Shown: in pieces, positions 17,783 through 26,876 of the stretch
Layout of the letters: each line of letters opens with the position of its first letter
Position numbering within the stretch: position 1 is the first letter of the stretch
NCBI GenBank assembly: GCA_022701275.1
Contig: CP031740.1
Coordinates: 1,251,001 to 1,315,000, forward strand
Direction: 5' to 3'
Source: Microcoleus vaginatus PCC 9802
GTDB taxonomy: Bacteria; Cyanobacteriota; Cyanobacteriia; Cyanobacteriales; Microcoleaceae
Length of the DNA stretch: 64,000 nt
The notes under the pieces: model-generated
The model's input: only the letters and a program-made list of their open reading frames with translations
Databases searched by the model: none
What the model was told of the DNA's origin: nothing
Program-made: the position numbers and the translations under genes

Positions 17783-18661
17783 ATGTCTGTGACTTTTTCC
17801 CGACGCTCCTTGACGCCTTATTTGTTTTTGTTTCCGGCTTTATTTATTTTGAGCTTGACTGTTTTGTGGCCTGCGGTGCAAGCTTTTTATTTGAGTTTTA
17901 CCAACTACGAATATGATTTAACTCAAATGCCACAGTGGGTGGGGTTGAAGAATTTTAACAGGTTGTGGGGCGATCGCACATTCTGGCAAACTTTGACGAA
18001 TACGCTGCTGTATCTCGCCTGCGTTGTGCCTGTATTGGTTGTTCTACCGTTGGGAATGGCGATTTTGTGCAACCAAAAACTTAGGGGGATGAACTGGTTT
18101 CGAGCCGCATACTACACGCCGGCGGTGATTTCAATGGTTGTCGCCGGGATTGCTTGGAAGTGGCTGTTTGCTGAGACTGGACTGCTGAATCAGTTGGGGG
18201 AATTGTTGGGTTTACCTCCTGTTTCTTGGCTGGCTAATCCGAAGTTAGCAATCTTTAGCGTCATGGCGGTTACTATCTGGAAAGGATTGGGCTATTACAT
18301 GGTGATTTATTTGGCAGGGCTGCAAGCTATTCCGGCAGAACTTTATGAGGCGGCTGCTATTGATGGTTCTGATGGTTTGGGAAAGCACTGGGATATTACT
18401 GTGCCGCTGATGAAGCCTTATTTAGTTTTAGTTGCGGTGATTTCGGCGATTTCTGCTACTAAGGTTTTTGAAGAAGTTTATATTATGACTCAGGGCGGGC
18501 CTCGCAATAGTTCTAAGACTGTTGTTTATTATCTTTACGAACGAGCGTTTAATGATTTGGAAATTGGCTATGCTTGTACGATCGGGCTGGTTTTGTTTTT
18601 GCTAATTTTGGGTTTGTCGATTTTGCAAGTTAGCCTTCAGGGTTTGACTCGCAATGATTAA
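17783..18661 (+). CDS. Sugar ABC transporter permease (MalF/UgpA type)
   Basis: Six-helix inner-membrane permease of 292 residues for a carbohydrate or glycerol-3-phosphate importer. It starts 'LTPYLFLFPALFILSLTVLWPAVQAFYLS', the classic UgpA/MalF opening, and carries the EAA loop 'ELYEAAAIDGSDGLGKHWDITVPLMKP' that contacts the ATPase. No second permease, binding protein or ATPase lies nearby, so partners must be encoded elsewhere. Substrate unknown. Confidence 0.9.
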   Translation: MSVTFSRRSLTPYLFLFPALFILSLTVLWPAVQAFYLSFTNYEYDLTQMPQWVGLKNFNRLWGDRTFWQTLTNTLLYLACVVPVLVVLPLGMAILCNQKLRGMNWFRAAYYTPAVISMVVAGIAWKWLFAETGLLNQLGELLGLPPVSWLANPKLAIFSVMAVTIWKGLGYYMVIYLAGLQAIPAELYEAAAIDGSDGLGKHWDITVPLMKPYLVLVAVISAISATKVFEEVYIMTQGGPRNSSKTVVYYLYERAFNDLEIGYACTIGLVLFLLILGLSILQVSLQGLTRND

Positions 18662-18809
18662 GGTTTATGACTGACGCGATCCGGGCCTCATAAACTTTGT
18701 TTCTCGTTCTCGTTCCTGTGATTACCAGGACTTTTTTATATTCAGAAACCGGGTTTATTGGTCTAATTTCTACTAATTTTAGACGGGAATCTCGAAGTAA
18801 TGCGATCGC

Positions 18810-19511
18810 TCACGGCTTTGGACAGGTCTTATTGGTGAAATCACAGCTATAAATATAGGGTTTCTGCCAGTTCAGAGGAATTTCTAATAAATCCCTGCTT
18901 CCGGTCATTCCCCCTCCCAGAAAGAGCAGCACGGCGATCGAGCTCAAGATGACATGGATAGTGCGCCAGCGATTTGAGCGGTCTTTGTAAATGTCTTCAA
19001 TGATGGCAAGGGAAAAAACCATAATTAGCGCAGCGGTGATGCCAATGTAGTAGTGAGACCAATACCATTCATTGGTTCGCCGATAAACGCCCTCTTGAGT
19101 GCCAAGAATCACCAAACCAGTACCTGTTAGGGTCGCAAATATGCCGCGCCATAAAGCGGGTGTCGCTCGATATAGCATGACCAAAGAGCCGACAGTTGCA
19201 ACAAACATCAGCACAATGAAAATGACCTGAAAGGAGTTTTTGCTCCAAACATCCTTGCTCCAAATATGCTCAAAAATCGGGTAGGCTAGACCCAACAACG
19301 TCACTCCTACCACCGAACCTGACAGGATGCGACCTGCTTTGACGTGTTCGGGACCGACTACAGGTGGAATTTTGCTCTTGGTGTCGATCGCAATTTGCTT
19401 GCGACGCTGCATGGTTTGCCACCCCATATTGAGAACAATACCAAGCATAGGAAAAACAATCGCTACAGCTAAAATAGGATGCAGCAAAGCCAGAAAATCT
19501 TTAAATTCCAT
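18810..19511 (-). CDS. DUF4079 membrane protein
   Basis: 233-residue membrane protein of a mainly cyanobacterial family. It begins 'FLALLHPILAVAIVFPMLGIVLNMGW', and further helices include 'ILSGSVVGVTLLGLAYPI', 'SFQVIFIVLMFVATVGSLVML' and 'YYIGITAALIMVFSLAII'. Histidines in or near the helices ('LHPILA', 'YWSHYYIG') recall cytochrome b561-like membrane proteins, but heme binding is only a guess. Isolated gene. Confidence 0.75.
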   Translation of the reverse strand: MEFKDFLALLHPILAVAIVFPMLGIVLNMGWQTMQRRKQIAIDTKSKIPPVVGPEHVKAGRILSGSVVGVTLLGLAYPIFEHIWSKDVWSKNSFQVIFIVLMFVATVGSLVMLYRATPALWRGIFATLTGTGLVILGTQEGVYRRTNEWYWSHYYIGITAALIMVFSLAIIEDIYKDRSNRWRTIHVILSSIAVLLFLGGGMTGSRDLLEIPLNWQKPYIYSCDFTNKTCPKP

Positions 19512-19599
19512 AGATCACCTTTTTGTTGAAGAGGGTTGGCTTCATCAACCCGGTTTTTGCGATACATAATATCATACCCGGTGATCTAAGCACAGTAAG

Positions 19600-19663
19600 T
19601 TTGTAGTCAGGACTAATAGTTATTATTTACCCCCATATAAAGGGCTAAAGTCCTGACTACAAA
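19600..19663. repeat. Inverted repeat TTTGTAGTCAGGACT
   Basis: Perfect 15-bp inverted repeat (19600-19614 and 19649-19663) around a 34-bp loop. It has the form of a small non-autonomous intergenic repeat and is followed by a 'CTCCCCTTGATAAGGGGAGG' motif at about 19752. Confidence 0.7.
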
Positions 19664-19954
19664 CACGCTTTATGAGGGGTAATTCACCGGAGAAGTTGAT
19701 AAATCCGAAGATATATAGCCATCCTAAATAATTTGTGAATTTCTTACTCCCTCCCCTTGATAAGGGGAGGGTTGGGGTGGGGTAAAAAATTTACAACTCA
19801 TTTAAGATTGCTATAGCAGTTGTCTATTGGGTGAGGTACAGCTTTCTCAATTACGCAATGGAGCAATTACAATTACCTTGTTCTCTGGGAAATGAAAACT
19901 GCTCGCGGTAATGTCAGTGCCGGTTAGCCACTAATTCCCTGCATCACTTTGAGC

Positions 19955-20340
19955 CTATATGTTACTAGCCTTTCAGTATTGAAGAACTCCTAGCGGGAGT
20001 GAAATCACGTCTGCGCCGAACTCAACCAAATGACCCGGATAAGTTATAACTTGAAGACCTAATGTGGAACGGTTTAACCCCTGAAGTTTAGGAAGGCAAT
20101 CAATAAATTTAACTCACTGCCAAAGAGTTAAATTTGTTAGAATTTATGCTGTAAAATCCCCGTCAAGTGATTACCCGCGACCGAATTCTAGAAAAAGTCT
20201 GGGGTGACGATTTTATGGGCGAGTCAAACATTATTGAAGTGTATATTCGTGCGTTACGGAGTAAGTTAGAAGCAAGTAACTCCAAACGCCTGCTGCCTAC
20301 TGTACGGGGAGTTGGAGACGAGTTACGAGAGCAAAAGTGA
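19955..20340 (+). pseudogene. Decayed OmpR-family response regulator (C-terminal part)
   Basis: Reading in pieces gives the end of a receiver domain and a winged-helix output domain. 'PFSIEELLAGVKSRLRRTQ' starts at about 19969, then an in-frame stop. 'LEDLMWNGLTPEV' and 'NLTAKE.NLLEFML' follow, then '[16 protein letters not shown]', '[16 protein letters not shown]' and '[15 protein letters not shown]' up to the stop at 20340. At least two stops or shifts break it, and the receiver N-terminus is not recognisable. No intact kinase partner is nearby. Confidence 0.85.
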
Positions 20341-20342
20341 TG

Positions 20343-20402
20343 AGGGGCGGATTTACAAATACTTCGCAGATAAAGTATGGATACTGGTGAACCCGCTCCT
20401 AT
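20343..20402. repeat. Dispersed repeat with GGGCGGATTTACAAATA / GGTGAACCCGC ends
   Basis: A 60-bp unit starting GGGGCGGATTTACAAATA and ending TGGTGAACCCGCTCCTA. A close relative lies at 59056-59114. It directly abuts the dead response regulator gene. Confidence 0.6.
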
Positions 20403-20434
20403 TATGCTAGCTATTTTTTTTGTAAAAAATAGAC

Positions 20435-20857
20435 CTAGAAATCCGGTCGTTCCTGATAATCTTCCGCAGAACTCGGGTCTAATTCCCAGCGACTTTCATC
20501 TCGATGTTCAAGCATATTTGTTGTGTTCAAAATAGCGCCATCGGGCATTTCTATGCCCGCAGCGGCTCCGAGTTCGTCAACAATATCCAGGTCGGGAGTA
20601 GGTGCGGTTCCGCCCACCGATTGCTCGCCAGTGGCACTTTCTTGTTCTGCAGCCGGATCGCCATCCTCGCCGCCGATTTGGGCACTGGTGGAAGAGTAGT
20701 CCGAACTGCTGTCCTGCAGGGTTGTTATGTCGTCTTGGCTCAATCCCGGTTGATCGATGATGCCGGTACCGTAAGATTCGGTAATTTCTTGAGGTAATTC
20801 GCCCAAATTATCGCGTTCTGTTGGGGTTTTTGCGTTGTGTTTTTTTTGCTGTGCCAC
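20435..20857 (-). CDS. DUF6335-like acidic protein
   Basis: 140-residue, strongly acidic soluble protein without hydrophobic segments. The C-terminal pattern 'SVGGTAPTPDLDIVDELGAA' and 'EHRDESRWELDPSSAEDY' fits the cyanobacterial DUF6335 family, as does the early 'LPQEITESYGTGI'. The middle is low-complexity Ser/Asp/Gln. Function unknown. ATG with a GGAGCAACT-like RBS upstream. Family assignment is from memory. Confidence 0.75.
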   Translation of the reverse strand: MAQQKKHNAKTPTERDNLGELPQEITESYGTGIIDQPGLSQDDITTLQDSSSDYSSTSAQIGGEDGDPAAEQESATGEQSVGGTAPTPDLDIVDELGAAAGIEMPDGAILNTTNMLEHRDESRWELDPSSAEDYQERPDF

Positions 20858-21040
20858 GATAGTTGCTCCTGTTTACTTTTGAACTCAATTAAATTAAAAA
20901 TGTCCGAATTTGGCTTTAAATGAATTGTTTTTAGTAATTGCCGATGGATATAATTAAGTGGTATAATAATTTTTATTTAAGCTTTTAGCTTCTATCCGAG
21001 GAAATATATTGATTCGGCTCAGCTATTTCATTGGGAATAC

Positions 21041-21079
21041 AAAAAGCGATCGCCCTTTTGAAAATGGCGATCGCTTTTT
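21041..21079 (-). terminator. Rho-independent terminator built on a HIP1 palindrome
   Basis: AAAAAGCGATCGCC (21041-21054) pairs perfectly with GGCGATCGCTTTTT (21066-21079), giving a stem with flanking A and T runs. It lies just downstream of the small gene at 21096-21302, and the HIP1 octamer forms the stem core. It could work in both directions. Confidence 0.75.
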
Positions 21080-21095
21080 AATTCGGAGGCTAATG

Positions 21096-21302
21096 CTATT
21101 CGGGAAAATCAGGGATTACCCATTTGGGGGGTTCCGTCCGTTTCCTTCTCACCGCTTCCTCTGCTATTTCTAGCATTTTATCCAGAGAAGTATTTTCAAT
21201 AAAGTTGGACGTTGCTTCTGCGTATTCCCGCTTCGGGCACTTGTCGCCCAGAACGCAGCCATTGACGCAAGCCACAGCACAATCGACAGTGTTCTCCACC
21301 AT
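21096..21302 (-). CDS. Small conserved Cys-containing protein
   Basis: 68-residue protein with three N-terminal cysteines plus one more ('CAVACVNGCVLGDKC', about 8-22) and a charged helical C-terminus ending 'PPKWVIPDFPE'. I recognise it as similar to short conserved cyanobacterial hypotheticals but know no function; metal binding is possible. A GGAAAAAAG RBS precedes the ATG, and a terminator follows at 21041-21079. Confidence 0.65.
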   Translation of the reverse strand: MVENTVDCAVACVNGCVLGDKCPKREYAEATSNFIENTSLDKMLEIAEEAVRRKRTEPPKWVIPDFPE

Positions 21303-21467
21303 AACTTTTTTCCTTTCACGGTTCCAACAACTAGCAGGCAGATGCTCTGGGTTAATTTGTCAAGAGACTGCCCTCTATGTTTATTTTACTTTACAAACTG
21401 GCATCAAAGGTCGATCGCCAGGGCAAAACTGTTATAAAATCAAAGCAACCTACCTAATCGGCCGATC

Positions 21468-21881
21468 GTGAGTAATTTTCTTCGGCGCTTAAAGCTTTTA
21501 CCTTGGCGAGAAATGCTGCAAATTGCCGCCCTCGTCAACTCAATCGTGATTGGACTGGAGCTATTTTTAGCCTGGGGTTTCACGCAATCGCGGCCAATCC
21601 GCAACGTCGTGACGCTTCTTTACGGCTCCTCCCTCGGGACATTGATACCTTTCGCTGCTGCAGTGGGAATGGGAGCTTTAGCAGTGTACTTTTTAGAGTA
21701 TTGGCAACAACAATTTTTGCTCAACCGAATTAGTTTGTGGGTTTTAGTTTTCTGCGTGCTCTTGGGTTTGGTGTTAAAGTCATTCCTACCCATACCTCCT
21801 TTATTAGCAAGTTTATCTGAAGCTGCACTAATCGGAGTTACGGTGGGAGTTTTTTGGAAGGGCCGGCCTTATTGGCGATAG
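21468..21881 (+). CDS. Conserved cyanobacterial membrane protein
   Basis: 137-residue hydrophobic protein from a GTG start, with about four helices ('MLQIAALVNSIVIGLELFLAWGF', 'LIPFAAAVGMGALAVYFLE', 'ISLWVLVFCVLLGLVLKSFL', 'ALIGVTVGVFW') and a basic N-terminus 'FLRRLKLLPWREM'. No named family. It stands alone between small minus-strand genes and the FAD enzyme. Confidence 0.6.
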   Translation: MSNFLRRLKLLPWREMLQIAALVNSIVIGLELFLAWGFTQSRPIRNVVTLLYGSSLGTLIPFAAAVGMGALAVYFLEYWQQQFLLNRISLWVLVFCVLLGLVLKSFLPIPPLLASLSEAALIGVTVGVFWKGRPYWR

Positions 21882-22011
21882 TCATGCCATTTTATATTTG
21901 AGATTTTAGATTGGCAATGACTGATGAATATTCTGGTTTCGAGCTTGTCTACACTTGCAGTTTTTTGTGAAGATAGTATCATTAGTCATGGGTCATTGGT
22001 TATTAGTCTAT

Positions 22012-22042
22012 ATGTAGGGTGCGCCGAGGCGCACCTTACCGC
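22012..22042. repeat. GGTGCGCC palindrome (dispersed family)
   Basis: TAGGGTGCGCCGAGGCGCACCTTACC is an almost perfect palindrome in the 255-bp gap between 21881 and 22137. Similar units lie at 8081-8106, 9253-9272, 35105-35130, 36289-36312 and 50461-50486. Confidence 0.65.
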
Positions 22043-22136
22043 TTAAATCAAGAAATTCCCTCTTCCTTCTCCCCTCTTCCTTCTTCGTGACATCCGTTAA
22101 ATGCGTTACCGAATCCGTTGCCGAACTTCCTTCTTC

Positions 22137-23648
22137 TTATGGCAGCCAAAAATCGGGAATGAATGTTTTAGTCAAACTGCGAGTAAACTGATTAATCTTT
22201 CTCCCGATTTGAATATGCGGTTCGTCAGCTTCCACGGGAATAATTACCGCTTTGTTTCCGATTCCGAAACGCGAAATTACCAAATTTGCCGCCTCCAAAC
22301 CAGTAACATAAGCCTTTTCCTGCGACCAAGAACCGTGACGAGTAACAACCCAATCGCCGCTCATGAATACATTATCATAACTTGTTACTGCCGGCAACAA
22401 ATACTGATAGCTGCCAGGGGCAAAATGCGTCACCGCCCGCGACAGCCGAATCGCGCTGCTGTCAATTACTTTTGCCTCCCGAAAAGCCGGAATGCAAGTC
22501 GCTAAATCCCGCTGAACTAAGGAAACAATTTCCTCATCTTTCAGGGGAATTAATTGATTTGCGTGATAAAAGTCAGCTTCGACAACTGTTCCCGGTTCGT
22601 CTCGAAATTCGTCGTGCAAAGCATTCAAATCAAAAAACGTCCAACCTGTAGTTGAACTAAACCCAAAACAGGCATTAGAAGGCAGCGGAATGTCAATTTG
22701 TCGGTCAAACCACAGGCGAACAGCTAACACGTCAACTGCACCCAGATTCATTGCGTCCCGAAACTCTTGGCGACTTTGCAAAGCGGGGCTACTGCTGATA
22801 ATTTTTTGCATTCCCGTGACGCCAACAGCAAAAATAACTGCATCTGCATCGAAGGTTTCTTCGCCGCAAACAACGCCTGTTGCTCGGTTGTTGCTGTCAA
22901 CTATTAAGTCAGTAACTCGCTGCTTTGTCAATACTTTGGCACCGAGTTTTTCCAGGATATCGACCCAGGGGCGAAAGATTTTTTCTCCCACAGTTCCGCG
23001 ACACCAAACTACATCAAAATCCGGTTGGTGTGCTAAGATGAAATAATAAAGCATTCCCAAAGCGGCGGCGGCAGAACATTGTTCTCCGGGTGCAAATAAA
23101 CCTACTAATAACATCGGTTCAAAAGCATCGCGGTAGAGTCTTGCAGAAACGCCAAACTGTTTGAATAGTTCGCGGGCAGTGACGCGATCGTACCTGCGCC
23201 ACGCTTCGTCGGAATTGTCGAAATCTAGGACGGCGTAGAGTAAGGGCAAGGCTGAAAGCCGATCCACTAATGGCAGCCTTTTAAATTTGGTATAAAGAAA
23301 TGTTCCTAACGGTGTGGGAAGCCACGGTTCGTCCTGAAAAATCGGCGATTCTACTTCCAATCCGGCAGGTGAATACTGACAAGAACGAGTCCAAGGCGTG
23401 AAGGGAGCGAGTCCTAATTCCTTGACTAAGGAAAAGATATTTTTGTAGGGATACCAGAAGCCATGAATGCCTGCTTCTACGGAACGCCCGCCGGCGGTTT
23501 TCCACCCTGCAACTAAGCCACCCGGATAAGGGCCTGCTTCTAACAAAGTTACGTCATAGCCTTGCTGGGCTAGGTGATAGGTAGCGCCTAAACCGGCCCA
23601 TCCTGCACCGACGACGACTATTTTTGGGGTTGACGATTCTGCTGACAT
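22137..23648 (-). CDS. FAD-dependent carotenoid desaturase/amine-oxidase-like enzyme
   Basis: 503-residue flavoprotein. The N-terminal Rossmann motif 'IVVVGAGWAGLGATYHLAQ' (about 9-27) and 'GPYPGGLVAGW' bind FAD. The middle 'RSVEAGIHGFWYPYKNIF' and the C-terminal 'NVFMSGDWVVTRHGSWSQEKAYVTG' follow the phytoene/zeta-carotene desaturase and amine oxidase layout. It is not a standard CrtP or CrtQ by eye, more a paralogue found in cyanobacteria and plastids; the substrate is unknown. Single gene with its own upstream gap. Confidence 0.82.
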   Translation of the reverse strand: MSAESSTPKIVVVGAGWAGLGATYHLAQQGYDVTLLEAGPYPGGLVAGWKTAGGRSVEAGIHGFWYPYKNIFSLVKELGLAPFTPWTRSCQYSPAGLEVESPIFQDEPWLPTPLGTFLYTKFKRLPLVDRLSALPLLYAVLDFDNSDEAWRRYDRVTARELFKQFGVSARLYRDAFEPMLLVGLFAPGEQCSAAAALGMLYYFILAHQPDFDVVWCRGTVGEKIFRPWVDILEKLGAKVLTKQRVTDLIVDSNNRATGVVCGEETFDADAVIFAVGVTGMQKIISSSPALQSRQEFRDAMNLGAVDVLAVRLWFDRQIDIPLPSNACFGFSSTTGWTFFDLNALHDEFRDEPGTVVEADFYHANQLIPLKDEEIVSLVQRDLATCIPAFREAKVIDSSAIRLSRAVTHFAPGSYQYLLPAVTSYDNVFMSGDWVVTRHGSWSQEKAYVTGLEAANLVISRFGIGNKAVIIPVEADEPHIQIGRKINQFTRSLTKTFIPDFWLP

Positions 23649-23749
23649 TGCGTACCTCTTGATAATTTATTAATGATGACATAATTCATAAAACCCGGAT
23701 TTGATATAAAATGTGTTGAATTATGTGCTAAATTTCGCTTGAGTGAATA

Positions 23750-24598
23750 ATGAGTGTCAAAAACCGCCAGCAGACTAACCTGTTGCTGCTCTTATTTCCC
23801 GCTACGGCCTGGCTGATGGTTTTCTTCATTTTGCCCGTGCTAATTGTACTTTTGTACAGTTTCTTAGAACGCGGTACATACGGTGGCGTTACTTGGATAT
23901 TTACTCTCAGCAACTACCAGCGTTTGTTCAGCGGACTTTTCTTAGGAGTAATTGGGCGATCGCTCTGGCTGGCTTTTCTGACAACAGTCGCTTGCCTATT
24001 AGCTGGCTATCCCCTCGCATTCTTCATCGCCACCCGTTCTCCCCGCTGGCGAAATGCTTTGCTTTTGCTGGTAATTATTCCATTTTGGACTAATTTTTTA
24101 GTGAGAACCTACGCCTGGATCATACTCCTACGTAGCGAAGGAGTAGTTAACACAGCCTTGCAAAGCCTGCAAATTATTAGTGAACCGTTAAACTTGCTTT
24201 TTACGCCTTTCGCTGTGGCGATCGGTCTTATTTACGGCTATTTACCTTTCATGGTGCTGCCTTTATATTCTAGCATAGAACGCTTCAACTTTTCCTTGGT
24301 AGAAGCCGCTCACGATTTAGGTGCCAATGACATCCGTACTTTTTGGCGCGTATTTTTACCATTAACAAGTCGCGGCATTGTTGCAGGCTCTATTTTAGTT
24401 TTTGTTCCCGCCGTCGGCGCTTTCATCACACCGGATATATTGGGGGGTTCTAAAACAGTTATGGTGGGAAATTTGATTCAAAATCAGTTTATGAAAGCCC
24501 GCGATTGGCCTTTTGGGTCGGCGCTTTCTATGCTGTTGACGGTAATCATATTGATTCCGGTTTTAATTTACTTCCGCGTGTCTGATGAAACTCAATAA
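23750..24598 (+). CDS. potB: Spermidine/putrescine ABC transporter permease PotB
   Basis: Inner-membrane permease, 282 residues with six helices, of the polyamine importer PotABCD. Opening 'LLLLFPATAWLMVFFILPVLIVLLYSFL' and the EAA loop 'LVEAAHDLGANDIRTFWRVFLPLTSRGI' are typical of PotB. First gene of potB-potC-potD-potA; the gap to potC is 86 bp and contains short ATGACTACTGACTA-type repeats. Confidence 0.92.
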   Translation: MSVKNRQQTNLLLLLFPATAWLMVFFILPVLIVLLYSFLERGTYGGVTWIFTLSNYQRLFSGLFLGVIGRSLWLAFLTTVACLLAGYPLAFFIATRSPRWRNALLLLVIIPFWTNFLVRTYAWIILLRSEGVVNTALQSLQIISEPLNLLFTPFAVAIGLIYGYLPFMVLPLYSSIERFNFSLVEAAHDLGANDIRTFWRVFLPLTSRGIVAGSILVFVPAVGAFITPDILGGSKTVMVGNLIQNQFMKARDWPFGSALSMLLTVIILIPVLIYFRVSDETQ

Positions 24599-24684
24599 GG
24601 TAAGGTAGACACGAATCGTTGCACCCTGCGTTTAGGTGAAGATGCCCTAATGACTAATGACTACTGAATAATGACTACTGACTA

Positions 24685-25542
24685 ATGACTAAAACAAAAC
24701 TAGATTTACTCGTGCGGGCGATCGGCAAAAAGTGGCTTTGGGTACAAGCTGCACTAGCATTTGCCTTTCTTTACTTGCCAATTCTCATCTTAATTATTTA
24801 CTCCTTTAACGCCTCCAGATTCAATGCCGTTTGGCGGGGCTTTACCCTCGATTGGTACCGCAGTTTGTTTAGCAATGCAGGCGCGACGATTGCTACGAGT
24901 AGCAGCGCCGGAATCTGGACAGCGCTCAACAACAGCTTGCTAATTGCAGCTATTTCGACTGTGTTAGCAACCGTTTTTGGTACAATGATCGCGCTAGCAC
25001 TGGAACGCTTTCATTTCCCGGGGCGCAAAGCCGTAGAAGCTTTACTGTTTTTGCCCATTATTATGCCCGAAATTACGATCGGCATTTCGCTGCTAGTTTT
25101 CTTTACCCTAGTATTTCGGATCGTAGAAAATCTCACGGGAATTCGCCTCAATCTCGGCTTACCTACTGTAATTATTGGTCACGTTGTCTTTAATATTTCC
25201 TTTGTGACTATTACTGTCAGGGCGCGTTTGGCGGAACTAGATCCTCAATTAGAACAAGCAGCTTTTGACTTGGGCGCTAACGAGTGGCGGACTTTTTGGC
25301 GCATCACTCTCCCTCTGATTTGGCCCGCTATTTTCAGCGCGGCACTGCTGGCTTTAACTCTGTCGCTAGACGATTTTGTCGTGACATTTTTTACCACCGG
25401 TGTCGGTTCCATGACGCTACCTTTATTTGTTTACGGTCTGATAAAATTCTCAGTGACACCAGCGATTAATGCCATTTCAACTTTGATGTTATTGGCTTCT
25501 TTGTTGCTGGTTGTATCATCGTTAAAAGTTCAGAAAAATTAA
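24685..25542 (+). CDS. potC: Spermidine/putrescine ABC transporter permease PotC
   Basis: Second polyamine permease, 285 residues. 'ALAFAFLYLPILILIIYSFNASRF' and 'FTLDWYRSLFSN' are close to textbook PotC. The EAA loop 'LEQAAFDLGANEWRTFWRITLPLIWPAIF' contacts PotA, and 'LSLDDFVVTFFTTGVGSMTLPLFVYG' is a strong family marker. It lies 52 bp before the potD start. Confidence 0.93.
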   Translation: MTKTKLDLLVRAIGKKWLWVQAALAFAFLYLPILILIIYSFNASRFNAVWRGFTLDWYRSLFSNAGATIATSSSAGIWTALNNSLLIAAISTVLATVFGTMIALALERFHFPGRKAVEALLFLPIIMPEITIGISLLVFFTLVFRIVENLTGIRLNLGLPTVIIGHVVFNISFVTITVRARLAELDPQLEQAAFDLGANEWRTFWRITLPLIWPAIFSAALLALTLSLDDFVVTFFTTGVGSMTLPLFVYGLIKFSVTPAINAISTLMLLASLLLVVSSLKVQKN

Positions 25543-25594
25543 AAAGTTTACTTTTATGTGTCATAATTATTGTTGTCTGCAACTAACACAACCT

Positions 25595-26656
25595 ATGAAA
25601 CGCCTGCTGACTTTCCTACTTTTGTTTGTGATGAGTGCAACGGTGGTTTTCGGCTGTAGCCCCACAGGTGGCAACCAACAGCAAGTGCTCAGCATTTACA
25701 ACTATGCAAGTTATATCGCCCCAGAAGCGATCGCCCAATTCGAGAAAGAGAACAATGTTAAAATTCAATACGACACTTTCGAGAACAGCGACGCACTCTA
25801 TGCCAAACTCAAACAGGGAAACCCAGGTTACGACTTAATATTTCCCGCCGATTACATGGTGAAAATTATGATCGCAGAAAATATAATTGAGCCTCTGAAT
25901 TTAAACAATATTCCCAACCAAAAAAACCTCGAACCTAAGTTTATTAATCAAGCTTTTGATCCGGGAAATAAATATTCCCTGCCCTACCAGTGGGGAACGA
26001 TGGGAATTGGCTACAACTTGAAAGCAACCACGGGCGATATCAACAGTTGGGCGGCGATGTTCGACCCGAAATATACCGGAAAAGTCGCGTGGCAAGACGA
26101 TGCCAGATACACATTTGCAGGAGTTTTAATGTATTTAGGATTTGATCCAAATACAACCAATCCCGAAGAGATTAACAAAGCCCGCGATTTGCTGATTAAA
26201 AGTAAAAATATCATTGCAGCTTTTGTCCCTGACACCGGGCAAAATATGCTAGATCAAGGAGAAGTAAATTTGACAATGGAATGGAGCGGCGATATTTTCC
26301 AAGTGATGAGAGAAAATCCTAATATTCGTTACGCTATTCCCAAAGAAGGAACAATCATTTTTTCTGACAACATGGCAATTCCCAAAGGTGCGCCCCAGAA
26401 AGAGTTAGCGGAGAAATTTATTAACTTTATTTTGCAGCCAGAAGTAGGCGCCCAAATTTCCAATTTTACCCACTTCGGATCGCCCAACAAAGCAGCAATC
26501 GATCAAGGTTTAATAGACCCGAACGATTTGAAAAATCCTCAAATTTACCCGCCGGCTGAGGTGTTTGGCAAAATGAAATTGTTGCAGGATGTCGGGAAAG
26601 CAACTGCATTGTACGATCGAGCTTGGACGGAAGTTAAAGCAGGGGCCGGAAAGTAG
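25595..26656 (+). CDS. potD: Polyamine-binding lipoprotein PotD
   Basis: Periplasmic solute-binding protein that delivers spermidine or putrescine to PotBC. Starting at ATG 25595 gives 353 residues with a lipoprotein signal peptide, hydrophobic core 'LLTFLLLFVMSATVV' and lipobox ending at Cys21 ('VVFGC'). The mature start 'LSIYNYASYIAPEAIAQFEKE' and 'YDLIFPADYMVKIM' are PotD hallmarks. An in-frame ATG at 25556 would add 13 residues ahead of the signal and is less likely. Confidence 0.93.
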   Translation: MKRLLTFLLLFVMSATVVFGCSPTGGNQQQVLSIYNYASYIAPEAIAQFEKENNVKIQYDTFENSDALYAKLKQGNPGYDLIFPADYMVKIMIAENIIEPLNLNNIPNQKNLEPKFINQAFDPGNKYSLPYQWGTMGIGYNLKATTGDINSWAAMFDPKYTGKVAWQDDARYTFAGVLMYLGFDPNTTNPEEINKARDLLIKSKNIIAAFVPDTGQNMLDQGEVNLTMEWSGDIFQVMRENPNIRYAIPKEGTIIFSDNMAIPKGAPQKELAEKFINFILQPEVGAQISNFTHFGSPNKAAIDQGLIDPNDLKNPQIYPPAEVFGKMKLLQDVGKATALYDRAWTEVKAGAGK

Positions 26657-26712
26657 ATATAACACAGGTCACGGCCGGGGCGGGTTTACTTAAATTTTTA
26701 GTTTGTATTGGA

Positions 26713-26820
26713 GTTGCACCATCGTCAAGAACGGGCAAGATGCCCGTTCCACAAGAAAATTAAGTTTTGTGGAACGGGCATCTTGCCCGTTCCTAAACAA
26801 GTAATTGAGAATGGTGCAAA
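26713..26820. repeat. Large palindromic repeat between potD and potA
   Basis: A perfect 25-bp inverted repeat occupies 26729-26753 and 26768-26792; each arm is itself palindromic (AACGGGCA-aga-TGCCCGTT). Outer arms 'TTGCACCAT' and 'ATGGTGCAAAAT' extend the symmetry. Related copies are at 4311-4375 and, decayed, 32745-32870. The RNA would form a very stable hairpin inside the pot operon. Confidence 0.8.
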
Positions 26821-26876
26821 ATATCAGTTGAACCGGACTCGAACTCAGATTTTTATCAATCATACATACTAACACA

